Numbered from the stretch's first letter, positions 1 to 9,346 are shown. The stretch: 64,000 nt of DNA from Clostridium cylindrosporum DSM 605 (GCF_001047375.1 NZ_LFVU01000007.1:35385-99384), one strand, 5' to 3'. Made by a program: numbers and translations. The notes: generated by a model from the letters alone, not told the origin.

Positions 1-29
1 TTAATATACATTTATATATTGTGTACTAC

Positions 30-49
30 AAAGAGCAGGAATGCTCTTT
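30..49 (+). terminator. Terminator of a gene left of the window
   Basis: An 8-bp perfect stem (AAAGAGCA/TGCTCTTT) with a GGAA loop is followed by a run of T on the plus strand. No gene inside the window precedes it, so it probably ends a plus-strand gene to the left. Confidence 0.7.
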
Positions 50-108
50 TTTTATTTTATATCAATATCATGACTGTTAGGTTATAACAGTACCTATGAA
101 ATAAAAAG

Positions 109-129
109 GGAGCATTTTTATTCTGCTCC
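109..129 (-). terminator. Terminator of the small membrane-protein operon
   Basis: Read on the minus strand, GGAGCA pairs with TGCTCC and the stem is followed by CTTTTTATTT. It lies 35 bp past the stop of the last gene of the minus-strand sigma/anti-sigma operon. Confidence 0.6.
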
Positions 130-163
130 TACTAGCTTACAATATAAACATATTGAAACCCAA

Positions 164-553
164 CTATTTATATTTATTGATTACTTTTTTATTTTCAAAT
201 AACAAACTTCCAAAAGTAGAGCCAAAGGAAATAGCTATAGAACTAAAAATCTTATCTGTTATTCTTAATTCACCTTTAGTTAGATAAACAAGTAAAACAG
301 TCAAACTCCAAATAACAAAAAAGCTAGTTATAAATCTGAATATCATTTTTCTTATTATAGTCGACTTTAATTTTCTAACACTAAAAAATACTGTTATTAT
401 TAAGTCTATAAATAATAACAGTATAATTACTAAATAACCTAATATAAATTGAAAAGAAAAAGGAAACTCAATATTTTTATAAATAATAAATAATATAATT
501 GCAGTATATATAGCAAATATAATATATAAAGTTTTTCTTATATTATCCCACAT
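164..553 (-). CDS. Small membrane protein of unknown function
   Basis: This 129-residue protein has about four hydrophobic segments (roughly residues 8-24, 32-54, 72-92 and 98-115) with lysine-rich ends, so it is very probably an integral membrane protein. I do not recognise a family. It is the last of three small membrane-protein genes behind a sigma factor and its DUF4179 partner, and a terminator follows at once, which suggests it belongs to that regulatory operon. A GGAGAG ribosome-binding site lies some 12 bases before the ATG, a little farther than usual. Confidence 0.6.
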   Translation of the reverse strand: MWDNIRKTLYIIFAIYTAIILFIIYKNIEFPFSFQFILGYLVIILLLFIDLIITVFFSVRKLKSTIIRKMIFRFITSFFVIWSLTVLLVYLTKGELRITDKIFSSIAISFGSTFGSLLFENKKVINKYK

Positions 554-721
554 AACTTTTTACATTCTCTCCTTAACTGTGATATTCATAATAAACTAAT
601 TATATGTGTTTTCTTATATGTAATCCACTGAAAATTGTAAGGATAAGTGTTAATTTGCAACAAATAGAAGACATAACTTATTATTATTTAAGTCTATTAA
701 TTAGTTCACATAATAAAACTG

Positions 722-1186
722 TTATCCATTAATCTCGGTGATGTTCCTATTTGACATATATTTATATCCTAATAAACCCATCCAATACCCCAAAAAAGAA
801 AATATTAAACCTAATAGTGCAGTTGTTAAAGTAAATAAAGTAATATTAGAGTTTAGTAAATATCTAAATCCATACACTGGGCTACCATACCAAATAGCAA
901 AAGGAATAAGAAGTCCTGAAAGAGATTCTATATGCAATATTATTAGTATAAAAGATATAATATTTATTCCCCAATAAACTAAAATAAATTTTTTATATGT
1001 TTTATCGCATTTTGTACCCCAGTAAATACTGAATAAAGTCCATGATAATAAAAATAGAAGAGAAATAGCAAAATTAAAAGTTATAGCTTTATTACCCATA
1101 AAAAATTGGCAAAAGTTAAGACATACTGATATACCAGTTACAACAATGGTAAATATTATAATAACTGCTTTTTTACTTATTTTCAT
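722..1186 (-). CDS. Membrane protein of unknown function
   Basis: The 154-residue product has four or five hydrophobic helices (about residues 8-27, 35-55, 67-90, 110-135) and no soluble domain. The start ATG follows a good GGAGGTGATTATAA ribosome-binding region. It lies between two other small membrane-protein genes downstream of the sigma/DUF4179 pair. I do not recognise the family. A role in the signal that controls the sigma factor, or as one of its targets, is only inference from position. Confidence 0.6.
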   Translation of the reverse strand: MKISKKAVIIIFTIVVTGISVCLNFCQFFMGNKAITFNFAISLLFLLSWTLFSIYWGTKCDKTYKKFILVYWGINIISFILIILHIESLSGLLIPFAIWYGSPVYGFRYLLNSNITLFTLTTALLGLIFSFLGYWMGLLGYKYMSNRNITEING

Positions 1187-1314
1187 TTATAATCACCTCC
1201 AATTTTCAATGTATATAATAACAATGTAAAACTATTATGACATAATAATTTTATCAATTCCACCACATACCCAAAGCGAATAATGAATAAATAGAAATTG
1301 GAACACCTATTAAA

Positions 1315-1569
1315 CTATTTATAATGAGATATGGAGCAAATCTTTTTTTTTTCAATTCTATTTTTCTTAATAAATTTAGACATTAATATAGGTGTTACTA
1401 AAAATAATGTTATGCTTATAAGTGTTAAGACTGTTAAACAATATAAAGGATATATTTTCTCAAAATTACTACTCATATAATAAGAAATATCTTGAGCATA
1501 TACCCCCAATATAGTAGCCAAAACCACACTCCCATATATAAAAAACTTAATCTTTTTCATATAATTCAT
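1315..1569 (-). CDS. Small membrane protein, frameshifted at an A10 tract
   Basis: As read, the gene codes for 84 residues with two hydrophobic segments and stops shortly after a run of ten A (T10 at 1343-1352 on the plus strand). If one A is dropped, the frame continues to a TGA at 1254-1256 and adds a third hydrophobic segment ending in GMWWN, which looks like the natural C-terminus. The gene is therefore either recently broken, phase-variable, or read through by slippage. It is the first small membrane gene after the DUF4179 protein. The family is not recognised. Confidence 0.55.
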   Translation of the reverse strand: MNYMKKIKFFIYGSVVLATILGVYAQDISYYMSSNFEKIYPLYCLTVLTLISITLFLVTPILMSKFIKKNRIEKKKICSISHYK

Positions 1570-1638
1570 TTCCCCCCTTTTAATTCACAATATAAAACTA
1601 TTGTTCATTTCGCTATTATCTTAGTACGTTTATAAACT

Positions 1639-2637
1639 TTATTTGATTTTTATAGTAAACTTCTCACCTAATTGCTTATAACCATTGGCATAGGGTGTTA
1701 AGGTTATCTCTGTAACTTTATCATTAATTTCTTTACCTAGCCCGGTTGATAATTCAAGCATACCTTCCTCTTCTCCCATAAACACTGGCATAAATTCTAT
1801 TTTATTCCCGAAAACATCATAACCCTTTAATTCTATATGGTCATTAATTTTTGATTTATTTATATTTTTAATTGATAAATAAATCTTTTTACTAACTGCA
1901 TTACCTACATATTTGTTTAATGTTACTATACCATCATTTTCCAATTTGAAGCTATGGTTTATTGGAAGTTCTACAGTACGTGTATCTAATTCATCTCCAT
2001 TAGTAGTAAATTCAAATATACATGGATTTATCTTAACTATTTCTCCATCCAACAAAATTGATGAATAAACCATTTTTATATCTACATCACCTTTAAGTTG
2101 ATTATTTTTAAGACTATAAGTCATCACCTCTTGCATTGCAGAGTCTTGAAATTTCCCACTTCCACTTGATACTCCTGACACACTTTCTCCATTTATAAAT
2201 ACGTCCCCAAAGGCATGAATATCTTTAGGGTTATAGTTATATTTATTATATCTTGTTGTTGTTGATACTAATAATTCATTTCCGTTTAATATAACTTCAT
2301 TCAATTGAATACTTACTCCATCACTACCTTTTATCTTCCCAACTATCGTTTTATAAGTATCTAAATCTTTATTAATACCTAAAAAAGATGATATATCTAC
2401 ACTTACTAATTTTAGTGTAGCAGCTATAGATGTTCTAAAATTACTTCCAAGGGATACTATAGTAATAACCCCTACAATAGCAATCGCTATTGTATTATTT
2501 TTCTTCTTGTTTTTTCTAATAGACTTTTTAAACTTGTTCTTTATTTGCTTTTTTTCAATATCATTAAATCCTTCTGTACTTAACTCTTCTAAATCAATAT
2601 TATTGTCATTTAATATATCATAAATATTATTGCTCAT
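1639..2637 (-). CDS. DUF4179-family membrane-anchored anti-sigma-type protein
   Basis: The 332-residue protein has an acidic cytoplasmic N-terminus, a Lys-rich patch (about residues 36-46), one transmembrane helix (about 49-67) and a long extracellular beta-rich domain. This is the layout of DUF4179 proteins, which in clostridia sit directly behind ECF sigma genes and are thought to hold them inactive. The ATG follows AAGGTG and lies five bases after the sigma-gene stop, so the two are translationally coupled. Because that sigma gene is interrupted, this protein may now lack its partner. Confidence 0.8.
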   Translation of the reverse strand: MSNNIYDILNDNNIDLEELSTEGFNDIEKKQIKNKFKKSIRKNKKKNNTIAIAIVGVITIVSLGSNFRTSIAATLKLVSVDISSFLGINKDLDTYKTIVGKIKGSDGVSIQLNEVILNGNELLVSTTTRYNKYNYNPKDIHAFGDVFINGESVSGVSSGSGKFQDSAMQEVMTYSLKNNQLKGDVDIKMVYSSILLDGEIVKINPCIFEFTTNGDELDTRTVELPINHSFKLENDGIVTLNKYVGNAVSKKIYLSIKNINKSKINDHIELKGYDVFGNKIEFMPVFMGEEEGMLELSTGLGKEINDKVTEITLTPYANGYKQLGEKFTIKIK

Positions 2638-2641
2638 TAAG

Positions 2642-3196
2642 TTACACCTTACTTTCCTTTAATTTGAATAGCCTTTTAATCTTCTTTTTTCCTCGTGATA
2701 CTCTATTATATATAACATCCCTCTTCATACCAGTTTCAAAGCATATATCCTTTATATCTTTTTCTTGAACATAAAGTTTTAAAAATAAATCCTTATCCTC
2801 TTTTTTTAAACAATTAAGCATGGATTCTAAATCTTTATCAAGCTCATTATTTACAATTTCATTGAGTAAAATATCCTCTGCACTTATGTCTAAATTATCA
2901 ATATTTTCATGTAGTAGGTTCTTTAAATATTTTCTTTTATAATCTATACATTTATATTTAGATATACCCGCTAACCAATTTTTAAATTTACTTCTATTTT
3001 CATCGAAGCTATCTATGTTGTATCAAACTGCAATAAGTATGTCATTTATACATTCACCTTGAACACTTTGTAAGTTATACAAACGCTTCTTTACAATAGA
3101 TTTAATAATCCAACCATATTGCTCTAAAATATAATCTAATGCTTTTTGATTCCTCATCTTTAGTTGATTAATGAAGTTTTCTTCAGAAATTTTCAT
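2642..3196 (-). pseudogene. ECF-type RNA polymerase sigma factor with an in-frame TGA
   Basis: An ATG at 3196 behind AGAGGGGG opens a 184-codon frame with sigma region 2 features at the N-terminus, including YILEQYGWII and the ECINDILIAV segment, and a region 4 helix-turn-helix at the end (DICFETGMKRDVIYNRVSRG). Codon 58, at 3023-3025, is TGA where this family normally has tryptophan (the F-L-x-V-W position). A single TGG-to-TGA change explains it, and no frameshift is present. As it stands only a 57-residue fragment is made, unless the stop is read through or an internal start supplies the remainder. Confidence 0.75.
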
Positions 3197-3290
3197 AATC
3201 AACCCCCTCTCTATATAAGATTCTTTTTTAATATTTAGACACTCACTTACTACTTCGTTTATATCCTTACTATATCTATCAAATATTAAA

Positions 3291-3333
3291 AATAAGAGAT
3301 AGTAGTAAATTAACTTTACTACCATCTCTTATT
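3291..3333 (-). terminator. Terminator between the DUF6483 and sigma-factor genes
   Basis: Arms AATAAGAGAT and ATCTCTTATT, plus an inner GTAGTAAA/TTTACTAC pair with one bulged base on each side, form a long stem with a TTAAC loop. It lies just past the DUF6483 stop on the minus strand. Confidence 0.75.
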
Positions 3334-3349
3334 TAGCATAATAAAACTA

Positions 3350-3727
3350 TCATTCTTTCTCATATAACCTTTTTATTTCTTCCAATCCATTAATAATTTC
3401 TTGTTTAGAGAAATTGTGTTTAACCAGAGTATCTTCATCTAGTTTGTTTATTTCATTATAGAAAAACAATGCCAGTTCTAAATATCTAGGGGATTTGTTT
3501 AGCTCAATTGCCTCAAATAGCATATCCTCTGCTTTACTTATTTCAAGTTCACTTACATACTTTCTAAGCTTAAGTTCTAATAGTCCTTCTTCTGGAATCA
3601 ATAAATCTCCCGTTTTTTCACTTTCATTTATCATTTCCACTATTACATTTTTACTTCCCTCTACTCCAGTAACTAGTGTTCGTCCTAGGGACTTTATTAT
3701 TCTTTCTATATAATCATTTTCATACAA
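3350..3727 (-). CDS. DUF6483-family protein
   Basis: This 125-residue, mostly helical protein begins MYENDYIERIIKSLG, the usual opening of the DUF6483 family of clostridia and relatives, whose function is unknown. It has no membrane segment or signal peptide. The start is TTG: AAGGAG lies eight bases upstream, while the nearby ATG is out of frame. It forms a single-gene unit closed by its own terminator. Confidence 0.75.
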   Translation of the reverse strand: MYENDYIERIIKSLGRTLVTGVEGSKNVIVEMINESEKTGDLLIPEEGLLELKLRKYVSELEISKAEDMLFEAIELNKSPRYLELALFFYNEINKLDEDTLVKHNFSKQEIINGLEEIKRLYEKE

Positions 3728-3829
3728 CTTGACTACTCCTTTAAACTTAATTGATACACTGCTATGTTACCATATTATTACATATAGGTTAAGCTTTAAT
3801 CTCTTAATAGTATTATCCAAATTAGACAA

Positions 3830-3872
3830 AAGTCTGAGCTCTTAAGAATAAATTTCTCTAGAGCTCAGACTT
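3830..3872 (-). terminator. Terminator of the amidase gene
   Basis: A 13-bp perfect stem (AAGTCTGAGCTCT/AGAGCTCAGACTT) separated by about 17 bases lies immediately beyond the amidase stop codon on the minus strand. Confidence 0.75.
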
Positions 3873-3883
3873 AATGTAAAATT

Positions 3884-5905
3884 TTATTTATTTAAATATC
3901 TTGTTATACCATTAAAAATACCTTGAGCAAATTTATCTTGATATAAGGCATCCTTTAATTTTGCTGAATCACCAATGTTATCAACAAATCCTAGTTCAAC
4001 TAAGGACGCTGGCATTTTAGTATTATTAACAACAGCCCAGTTATAATTATTTTTTATCCCTCTGTTACGCATTCCTGTTATCTTTATAACTTCACTTTGA
4101 ATAGCTGATGCTAGGGCCTTATCCTTACTTGGATACTTTTTACTATACAATGTCTCAGTACCATATCCGCTTCCATTTGCTTTGTTACAATGAATAGATA
4201 CAAATAAATTAGCACCATTAGAATTAGCAAATGTATATCTATATTTTAAAGACTGGTTTTGGTCTGAACTATTCCATGCTACCCTATTATTATCAGTTCT
4301 TGTATAAAGAACATCATATCCTCTATTACTTAATAATGTTCCAAGCTTTAGTCCAACTGTTAATGCTATTTCTTTTTCACGAATACCTGTAGTAGCATCT
4401 ACTGCCCCTGGGTCTTTCCCTCCATGTCCTGGGTCTATTACAATTCTTTTTTTCATAGGCCCTGGCCTTACAGCATCTATATCTATTTTTTTAAAGTCTT
4501 CGTAGACTTCTCCAGATACAGAAACTCTTTTAGCCCACACAAGAACCTTGTTGGTACCACTTTCTATTGGAGTATCGAGTGTAATTTCTGTGCACTGTCC
4601 ACTTTTCACTCCATTTGTATAGGATGATGCATCAGTCCACTTTCCTTTAGAATTTGAATATAGGAAAGCTTTGTAGCTTATATCACTTCCGTCTCCAGAT
4701 ACACCACTAACGGTTATCTCAGGATTTCTACCTATAGTAGTGGTAGCAGTATTAACCTTAACATCTGATATTTTAACTTCATTTATGTTATAAACATTAA
4801 CTACTTTATTTACAAAGGAATCATATCCTCCAACATTGCTTGGAGAGTATCCTTCTCTTTTTACCCAGATGCTAAAGTTATTTCTACCTGATTGTAAAGG
4901 TCCATTTATTTGTATAGTTGCATCATTAGGATCTAATGCTCTTGTATATCCGTTTGATACATCTTCCCAAACCTCTTTACTTTGAGAATATAAATATACC
5001 CTATACTGCACATTTGAATCTGCATCTGATTTTATCCTTAGTGTAGGTTTTTTACCTAGCTTAACTTCTGAATTATCTATATCTACCTTTGTAATCTTAG
5101 GAATTTTAGGAGCTTCTTTTTCTATATTTACTTTATAATTTAAAAAATTATCATAGCCTTCCTTATTAGAAGGCTCTTTATCTGATCTTTTTACCAATAC
5201 CTTAAAGCTGTTTTCTCCTTCAATCAAAGGTGTATTTAATTGCACACTATATGTATTAGATGGTTCCTGAGGTAAGCTATATCCATTTGATACATCTTCC
5301 CACTGATTTTTATCATTAGAATATAATACCTTATATTCTACCTTTTCATCTCCTGTTGAAGTTATGTTCATAATCGGCTTTATACCAATCTTTTGTTGAG
5401 ATAAATCTATATTAACAGATTTAATACTTGGAACTCCCCCAGACTCAGATTCATAATCTGGCTGTGAAATAACTTCAGAATCTGTATCTATCTTAAAGCT
5501 TTTAAAATCATCATACCCTCCTTTATTTACCGCTGAAGCATATGATTTTTTAACCCATACACTAAAATTATTTTCACCTTTATGTAAAGGTTTTCTTAAT
5601 TTAATTGTATAAGGATTATTACCTGATACAGCAGATGTGTATCCATTTGATACATTTTCCCATGCCCTTTTAGAAGGTGAATATAAATAAACACTATACT
5701 GCACCGATTCAGCTCCACCTGAGCTTAGCTTAAGAGTTGGATATGTACCAACTGTAGAATTTTTGTCTACTAGTTCTACTCCTGTTAACTTAGGCCTTGA
5801 GGCTGCATTTGCATCTATAGGTGTATTTACTAAGCCTATAATATTTAAAACAAAAGTAAATAGTAAAACATATACTATTTTGTTTTTAAAATTTCCCTTT
5901 AAAAT
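3884..5905 (-). CDS. Secreted N-acetylmuramoyl-L-alanine amidase with four beta-type repeats
   Basis: A zinc amidase that cuts the bond between N-acetylmuramic acid and L-alanine in peptidoglycan. Residues 1-34 form a signal peptide (KGNFKNK, a hydrophobic core, cut near ANA/AS). Four repeats of about 105 residues follow, each with a YxVYLYS-type strand and a SNGY motif, and are likely wall-binding or spacer modules. The last 185 residues are an Amidase_3 domain with IDPGHGG, the REKE glutamate, SIHCNK and VELGF, so all zinc and catalytic residues are present. The start appears to be ATT at 5905, six bases after AAGGGGGGA. The only upstream in-frame start near the frame end, a GTG at 6016, lacks a ribosome-binding site. 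Confidence 0.85.
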   Translation of the reverse strand: MLKGNFKNKIVYVLLFTFVLNIIGLVNTPIDANAASRPKLTGVELVDKNSTVGTYPTLKLSSGGAESVQYSVYLYSPSKRAWENVSNGYTSAVSGNNPYTIKLRKPLHKGENNFSVWVKKSYASAVNKGGYDDFKSFKIDTDSEVISQPDYESESGGVPSIKSVNIDLSQQKIGIKPIMNITSTGDEKVEYKVLYSNDKNQWEDVSNGYSLPQEPSNTYSVQLNTPLIEGENSFKVLVKRSDKEPSNKEGYDNFLNYKVNIEKEAPKIPKITKVDIDNSEVKLGKKPTLRIKSDADSNVQYRVYLYSQSKEVWEDVSNGYTRALDPNDATIQINGPLQSGRNNFSIWVKREGYSPSNVGGYDSFVNKVVNVYNINEVKISDVKVNTATTTIGRNPEITVSGVSGDGSDISYKAFLYSNSKGKWTDASSYTNGVKSGQCTEITLDTPIESGTNKVLVWAKRVSVSGEVYEDFKKIDIDAVRPGPMKKRIVIDPGHGGKDPGAVDATTGIREKEIALTVGLKLGTLLSNRGYDVLYTRTDNNRVAWNSSDQNQSLKYRYTFANSNGANLFVSIHCNKANGSGYGTETLYSKKYPSKDKALASAIQSEVIKITGMRNRGIKNNYNWAVVNNTKMPASLVELGFVDNIGDSAKLKDALYQDKFAQGIFNGITRYLNK

Positions 5906-6067
5906 TTTAAATCCCCCCTTACAAAAATATATACTAAATGCATATGTACGTGCACAACTATCTACATGATAACACAATTTAATCCACTTTATTACTTTAG
6001 TAACAATTTTATACACAATATAACAAATTACTATATAAATAGTTAATTATTATTGATATAAAAAATA

Positions 6068-6093
6068 AAGAGGTAGCTATATAACTACCTCTT
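6068..6093 (-). terminator. Terminator of the LolD/FtsX operon
   Basis: AAGAGGTAG pairs with CTACCTCTT across an 8-base loop, seven bases beyond the ATPase stop on the minus strand. Confidence 0.65.
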
Positions 6094-6100
6094 CTCAAGA

Positions 6101-6766
6101 CTATATAATTTCTAAAATCCCATCATTTATCCTATACCTAATATTTGCCCTCTCTGCCCACTTAGTATTATGTGTAACCATAATTACAGCACTTCCAGCT
6201 TTAGTTGCCTCCTCTAGAAGACTTATAACCTCAGCAGCATATTTTTCATCTAAGTCATTAGTAGGCTCATCTGCCAAAATAAGCTTTGGATTATTAATTA
6301 AAGCCCTTGCAACTACAGCACGTCTTCTTTGTCCACCACTAAGACTATGTGGTAGAAAACCTTTTCTTTCTGATAATCCAAGTCTTTCAAGTAATTCATC
6401 TATTCTTCTAGTATCACACTTCCCCTTGTTTGATATCCTCTGAGCAAACTCAAGGTTCTCCTGTAGAGTTAATGCTTGTAAAAGGTTAGAATCTTGAAAT
6501 ATAAAACCTATCTTCTCTCCTCTTAGTGTAGTAAGTTCTCTATCACTTAAAAGTGAAACATCCTTATCCTCTATATAAAGCTTTCCTTCATCTAGATTAA
6601 GAAGTCCACCTATTATATATAATAGTGTGCTTTTTCCTATTCCCGATGGACCTTCGATAGATAGAAAGTCACCTGAGCTCACCTTTAGAGATATGTTCTT
6701 CAGTGGGCATACAGTTTCACCCATCTTATATGTTTTACTAACATTTTCAAGTCTACATACTTCCAT
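6101..6766 (-). CDS. ABC transporter ATPase, LolD/MacB type
   Basis: The 221-residue cytoplasmic ATPase has Walker A GPSGIGKST, signature LSGGQRRR, Walker B LILADEPT and the H-loop histidine in VTHNTKW. It belongs to the LolD/MacB/FtsE group that powers FtsX-like permeases. ATG 6766 is preferred because GGGGGAG lies ten bases upstream; the earlier in-frame TTG is almost on top of that site. It follows the permease gene by one base. The substrate is unknown; the divergent DUF4418 and Cys-rich lipoprotein genes suggest a metal or redox role. Confidence 0.85.
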   Translation of the reverse strand: MEVCRLENVSKTYKMGETVCPLKNISLKVSSGDFLSIEGPSGIGKSTLLYIIGGLLNLDEGKLYIEDKDVSLLSDRELTTLRGEKIGFIFQDSNLLQALTLQENLEFAQRISNKGKCDTRRIDELLERLGLSERKGFLPHSLSGGQRRRAVVARALINNPKLILADEPTNDLDEKYAAEVISLLEEATKAGSAVIMVTHNTKWAERANIRYRINDGILEII

Positions 6767-6767
6767 A

Positions 6768-7967
6768 TTAATCAAGCTCCCCCTGTGTTATTGCCCTTTG
6801 AGGCTCAAGACTAGCACTTTTTAATGCTGGATAAATAGATGCTATAAATCCAAGTAGCAGAGCAGCAAGTATACCTATTCCACCACACTTTAAAGCTGTA
6901 GCAAATGACCAAGTTCCCACTGGCAATGTTAATGCATCCTTTAATTCATTGAGTATAGGGGTAGTGCATATGGTACCTAATATACTTCCTATTATTCCCC
7001 CGACTCCAGCCATAAGCCATGCTTCAATTAGAATTAGTCTTAGGACGCTACTTTTTTGAACTCCCATTGCTCTAAGTAATCCTATTTCCTTCTTTCTCTC
7101 ATTTGCAAGAGAATTAAATCGCCCTATTAATGCTAGTGCAGCGATTAATAGGAGTGCAACCCATAGACCTAGAATAATTTTTCCGAATGTTTCTATTTGC
7201 ACCTTTACATTTCCTATAGTTTCACTTGTAGAAATAAACTTTACATTTAGGTTTAAATCACTAATGCTTTTTTCTATTTTTTTAATATCTGCTCCTGGTT
7301 TTGCCTTTATAAATATAGCTGATACTAACCTTTCTGGTTGTGCATCCTTCCACAGACCCTTTAGCTCATCTACATCCTTAACAATTCTTCTGGCAGAATC
7401 TATATTCATGTATATTGTTTCATCCATACCACTTCCAGTAGGATAAAGCGTCCCAACTACATTAAATATATCGGAAATTATTGAAACCCTGTCTCCAAGG
7501 AAGGTCTCTACCTTACTTCCTATAACTACTTCATTTTTCTTTAGTTTCTTGAACTTTTGCTGATTAAACCAAGGCTTAAGTATAAAGTCTGTTTTATCAT
7601 CGTAGCCTACTATTCGAATTGCTTCTCCATAGCTACAGCATCCACCTTCAAGTGTTTGGGTAAAAAACTGAGGACTTATTTTATCAATCCCAGATACCTT
7701 TGATACCTTATCTATAATTCCACTATCCATATAAATATTTGCAGGGTTCGCTGTAAACAAAGCCTGATTCGCATCTGCTTTGGCCTTATTTGGTAGGAGC
7801 ATAATGTCAGCACCTAGTCTATTACTTGAAAGATTTAATCCTTCCTGTATAACCCAGAAAACTGAAAGACCTATAACAAAAGTTAAAATCGTTAATGTTG
7901 TAATAATTACAGTTAGAATAGATTGTCCCTTTCTTCTAAGAGTATTTTTAAATGCTAATCGCCACAT
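6768..7967 (-). CDS. FtsX-like ABC transporter permease with a conserved Cys-Cys loop
   Basis: The 399-residue permease has one N-terminal helix (about residues 12-35), a large extracellular domain and three C-terminal helices, the MacB/FtsX layout. The C-terminal cytoplasmic loop has the family motif ERKKEIGLLRAMG. The outer domain contains EGGCCSYGE, an adjacent cysteine pair that I associate with permeases found beside DUF4418 and Fe-S-type membrane proteins. ATG 7967 has AAAGGA at the right distance; upstream ATGs in the frame do not. It forms an operon with the ATPase and is divergent from the DUF4418 gene. Confidence 0.82.
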   Translation of the reverse strand: MWRLAFKNTLRRKGQSILTVIITTLTILTFVIGLSVFWVIQEGLNLSSNRLGADIMLLPNKAKADANQALFTANPANIYMDSGIIDKVSKVSGIDKISPQFFTQTLEGGCCSYGEAIRIVGYDDKTDFILKPWFNQQKFKKLKKNEVVIGSKVETFLGDRVSIISDIFNVVGTLYPTGSGMDETIYMNIDSARRIVKDVDELKGLWKDAQPERLVSAIFIKAKPGADIKKIEKSISDLNLNVKFISTSETIGNVKVQIETFGKIILGLWVALLLIAALALIGRFNSLANERKKEIGLLRAMGVQKSSVLRLILIEAWLMAGVGGIIGSILGTICTTPILNELKDALTLPVGTWSFATALKCGGIGILAALLLGFIASIYPALKSASLEPQRAITQGELD

Positions 7968-8197
7968 AATTACAAATCCTTTCATTTTATTCAAACAAGG
8001 TTATGTTAGCATATAAAAAATACAAAAAACAACAAATAGTAAAATTAAAAACCCTTTATAGACATTTTAAATACATTTCGACTCATTTATATAATTTATC
8101 TATAATCGCATAAATTTGTAGTATTTTATACCTTAGTAGTTGTTATATATGTATAATTGTAGATGTATCACTTTTACTTAGAGAGGAGTTGAAATTA

Positions 8198-8599
8198 TTG
8201 AAGAATCTTTCGACGAAGATTATCCCTGCAGTTTTAGTAGTAATCTCACTACTTATACTAGGTGCTATTTTTATTTGGTCACCTGTATGTACTGGTACAC
8301 TAGAACTTGCTAATGGTAATATGACTCATATGAAGTGTTTCTACACAGCTAAAGCTGAGGCCTGCCTTGCAATTATTCTACTAGTATCTTCTATTGCGTC
8401 ATTTTTCACAAAGGGAAATCAATTAGCAATTATCACAATTGGAATTTTATTTATTGTACTAACATTTGATTCCCCAATGGGAATTGGAATCTGTAAAAAG
8501 GAAATAATGGCATGCCATGACACTGCAGCTTGGATTCGAACTGGAGGCGCTATTACTATCCTTGGTGGTATATTAATGCTTTTCAAAAAAAGGGATTAA
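8198..8599 (+). CDS. DUF4418-family membrane protein
   Basis: About 133 residues with four transmembrane helices. It carries the family signature SPVCTG near residue 30 and cysteines in MKCFYTAKAE, GIGICKKE and MACHDTA. Two TTG codons open the frame; the second, at 8198, lies nine bases after GAGGAG and is the better start. It heads a plus-strand set with a Cys-rich lipoprotein and another membrane protein, divergent from an FtsX/LolD pair. DUF4418 genes commonly occur beside such transporters. The function is unknown; handling of a metal or thiol compound is inference. Confidence 0.8.
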   Translation: MKNLSTKIIPAVLVVISLLILGAIFIWSPVCTGTLELANGNMTHMKCFYTAKAEACLAIILLVSSIASFFTKGNQLAIITIGILFIVLTFDSPMGIGICKKEIMACHDTAAWIRTGGAITILGGILMLFKKRD

Positions 8600-8654
8600 T
8601 TATTCAATGTAAATTATTTATTTAATTTATAAAAAACAAAAAAGGAGAATGAAT

Positions 8655-9311
8655 ATGAAATTTAAAAAATTAGCTTCAATTTTAACAGCAGTAGTATGTG
8701 CACTTAGCATAACTGCATGTTCAGCAAACAAAACTGAAGAAAAGAAACCTGCAGAAACTGCAAAGGCTCCAGAAATAATTGTAAACAAGGAAAAGAAGGA
8801 AGTAATTTATCCAGCTGAAGTAAATGGTAAGTACTTTACAGAAGGTACTCGTCATGGAGTTGTATTCAAGGATGGTTCAAATGGAGAAAAGGCTGTTCTA
8901 CGTGGACTTGCAGATCAAGTTAAGTTTCATGAAGCTCTAACTCAAATTGGTGCAAAACCAGGAAATAACCTAACTTTAGCAGACATGAAAAAAAGTGTTC
9001 CAGTAGCTGGTGATAAGCTAAATGTATTTGTAACATGGGAAGGTGCTAACAAAGAAATTCCTTTCGCTGATGTAATTAAGGCTTCAGAGGAAAAACCTAT
9101 GGATGTAAGATTTGGTGGAAACCTTGAAAATGCTAAGAAAAAGAAAACTGGTTGCGTACTATGCCTAGATAGCTGTGCTGTTGGTATTACAAGTGATGCA
9201 GCTTACCCAACAGGAGCAGTTGAAAGCAAGAAAGTAACTTTCACTGGTGACAAAAATGTTCTTCCAGCTGATGGTACTAAGGTTAGTGTAATCTTCCGTC
9301 TAGCAAAGTAG
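8655..9311 (+). CDS. YdjY-like Cys-rich lipoprotein
   Basis: The 218-residue protein has a lipoprotein signal with lipobox SITAC (Cys about 23), a charged linker and a globular domain. Near the C-terminus, GCVLCLDSCAVGI supplies three cysteines after FGGNLENAKK, a pattern I associate with YdjY-domain proteins; this is memory, not a search. The ATG at 8655 is eight bases from AAGGAG, while the ATG at 8649 is too close. It lies between DUF4418 and a small membrane protein, and its cysteines may bind a metal or Fe-S cluster for the adjacent ABC pair. That link is inferred. Confidence 0.72.
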   Translation: MKFKKLASILTAVVCALSITACSANKTEEKKPAETAKAPEIIVNKEKKEVIYPAEVNGKYFTEGTRHGVVFKDGSNGEKAVLRGLADQVKFHEALTQIGAKPGNNLTLADMKKSVPVAGDKLNVFVTWEGANKEIPFADVIKASEEKPMDVRFGGNLENAKKKKTGCVLCLDSCAVGITSDAAYPTGAVESKKVTFTGDKNVLPADGTKVSVIFRLAK

Positions 9312-9346
9312 GACTAGTTTAAAATATTTAAAACGGAGTAAACCTA

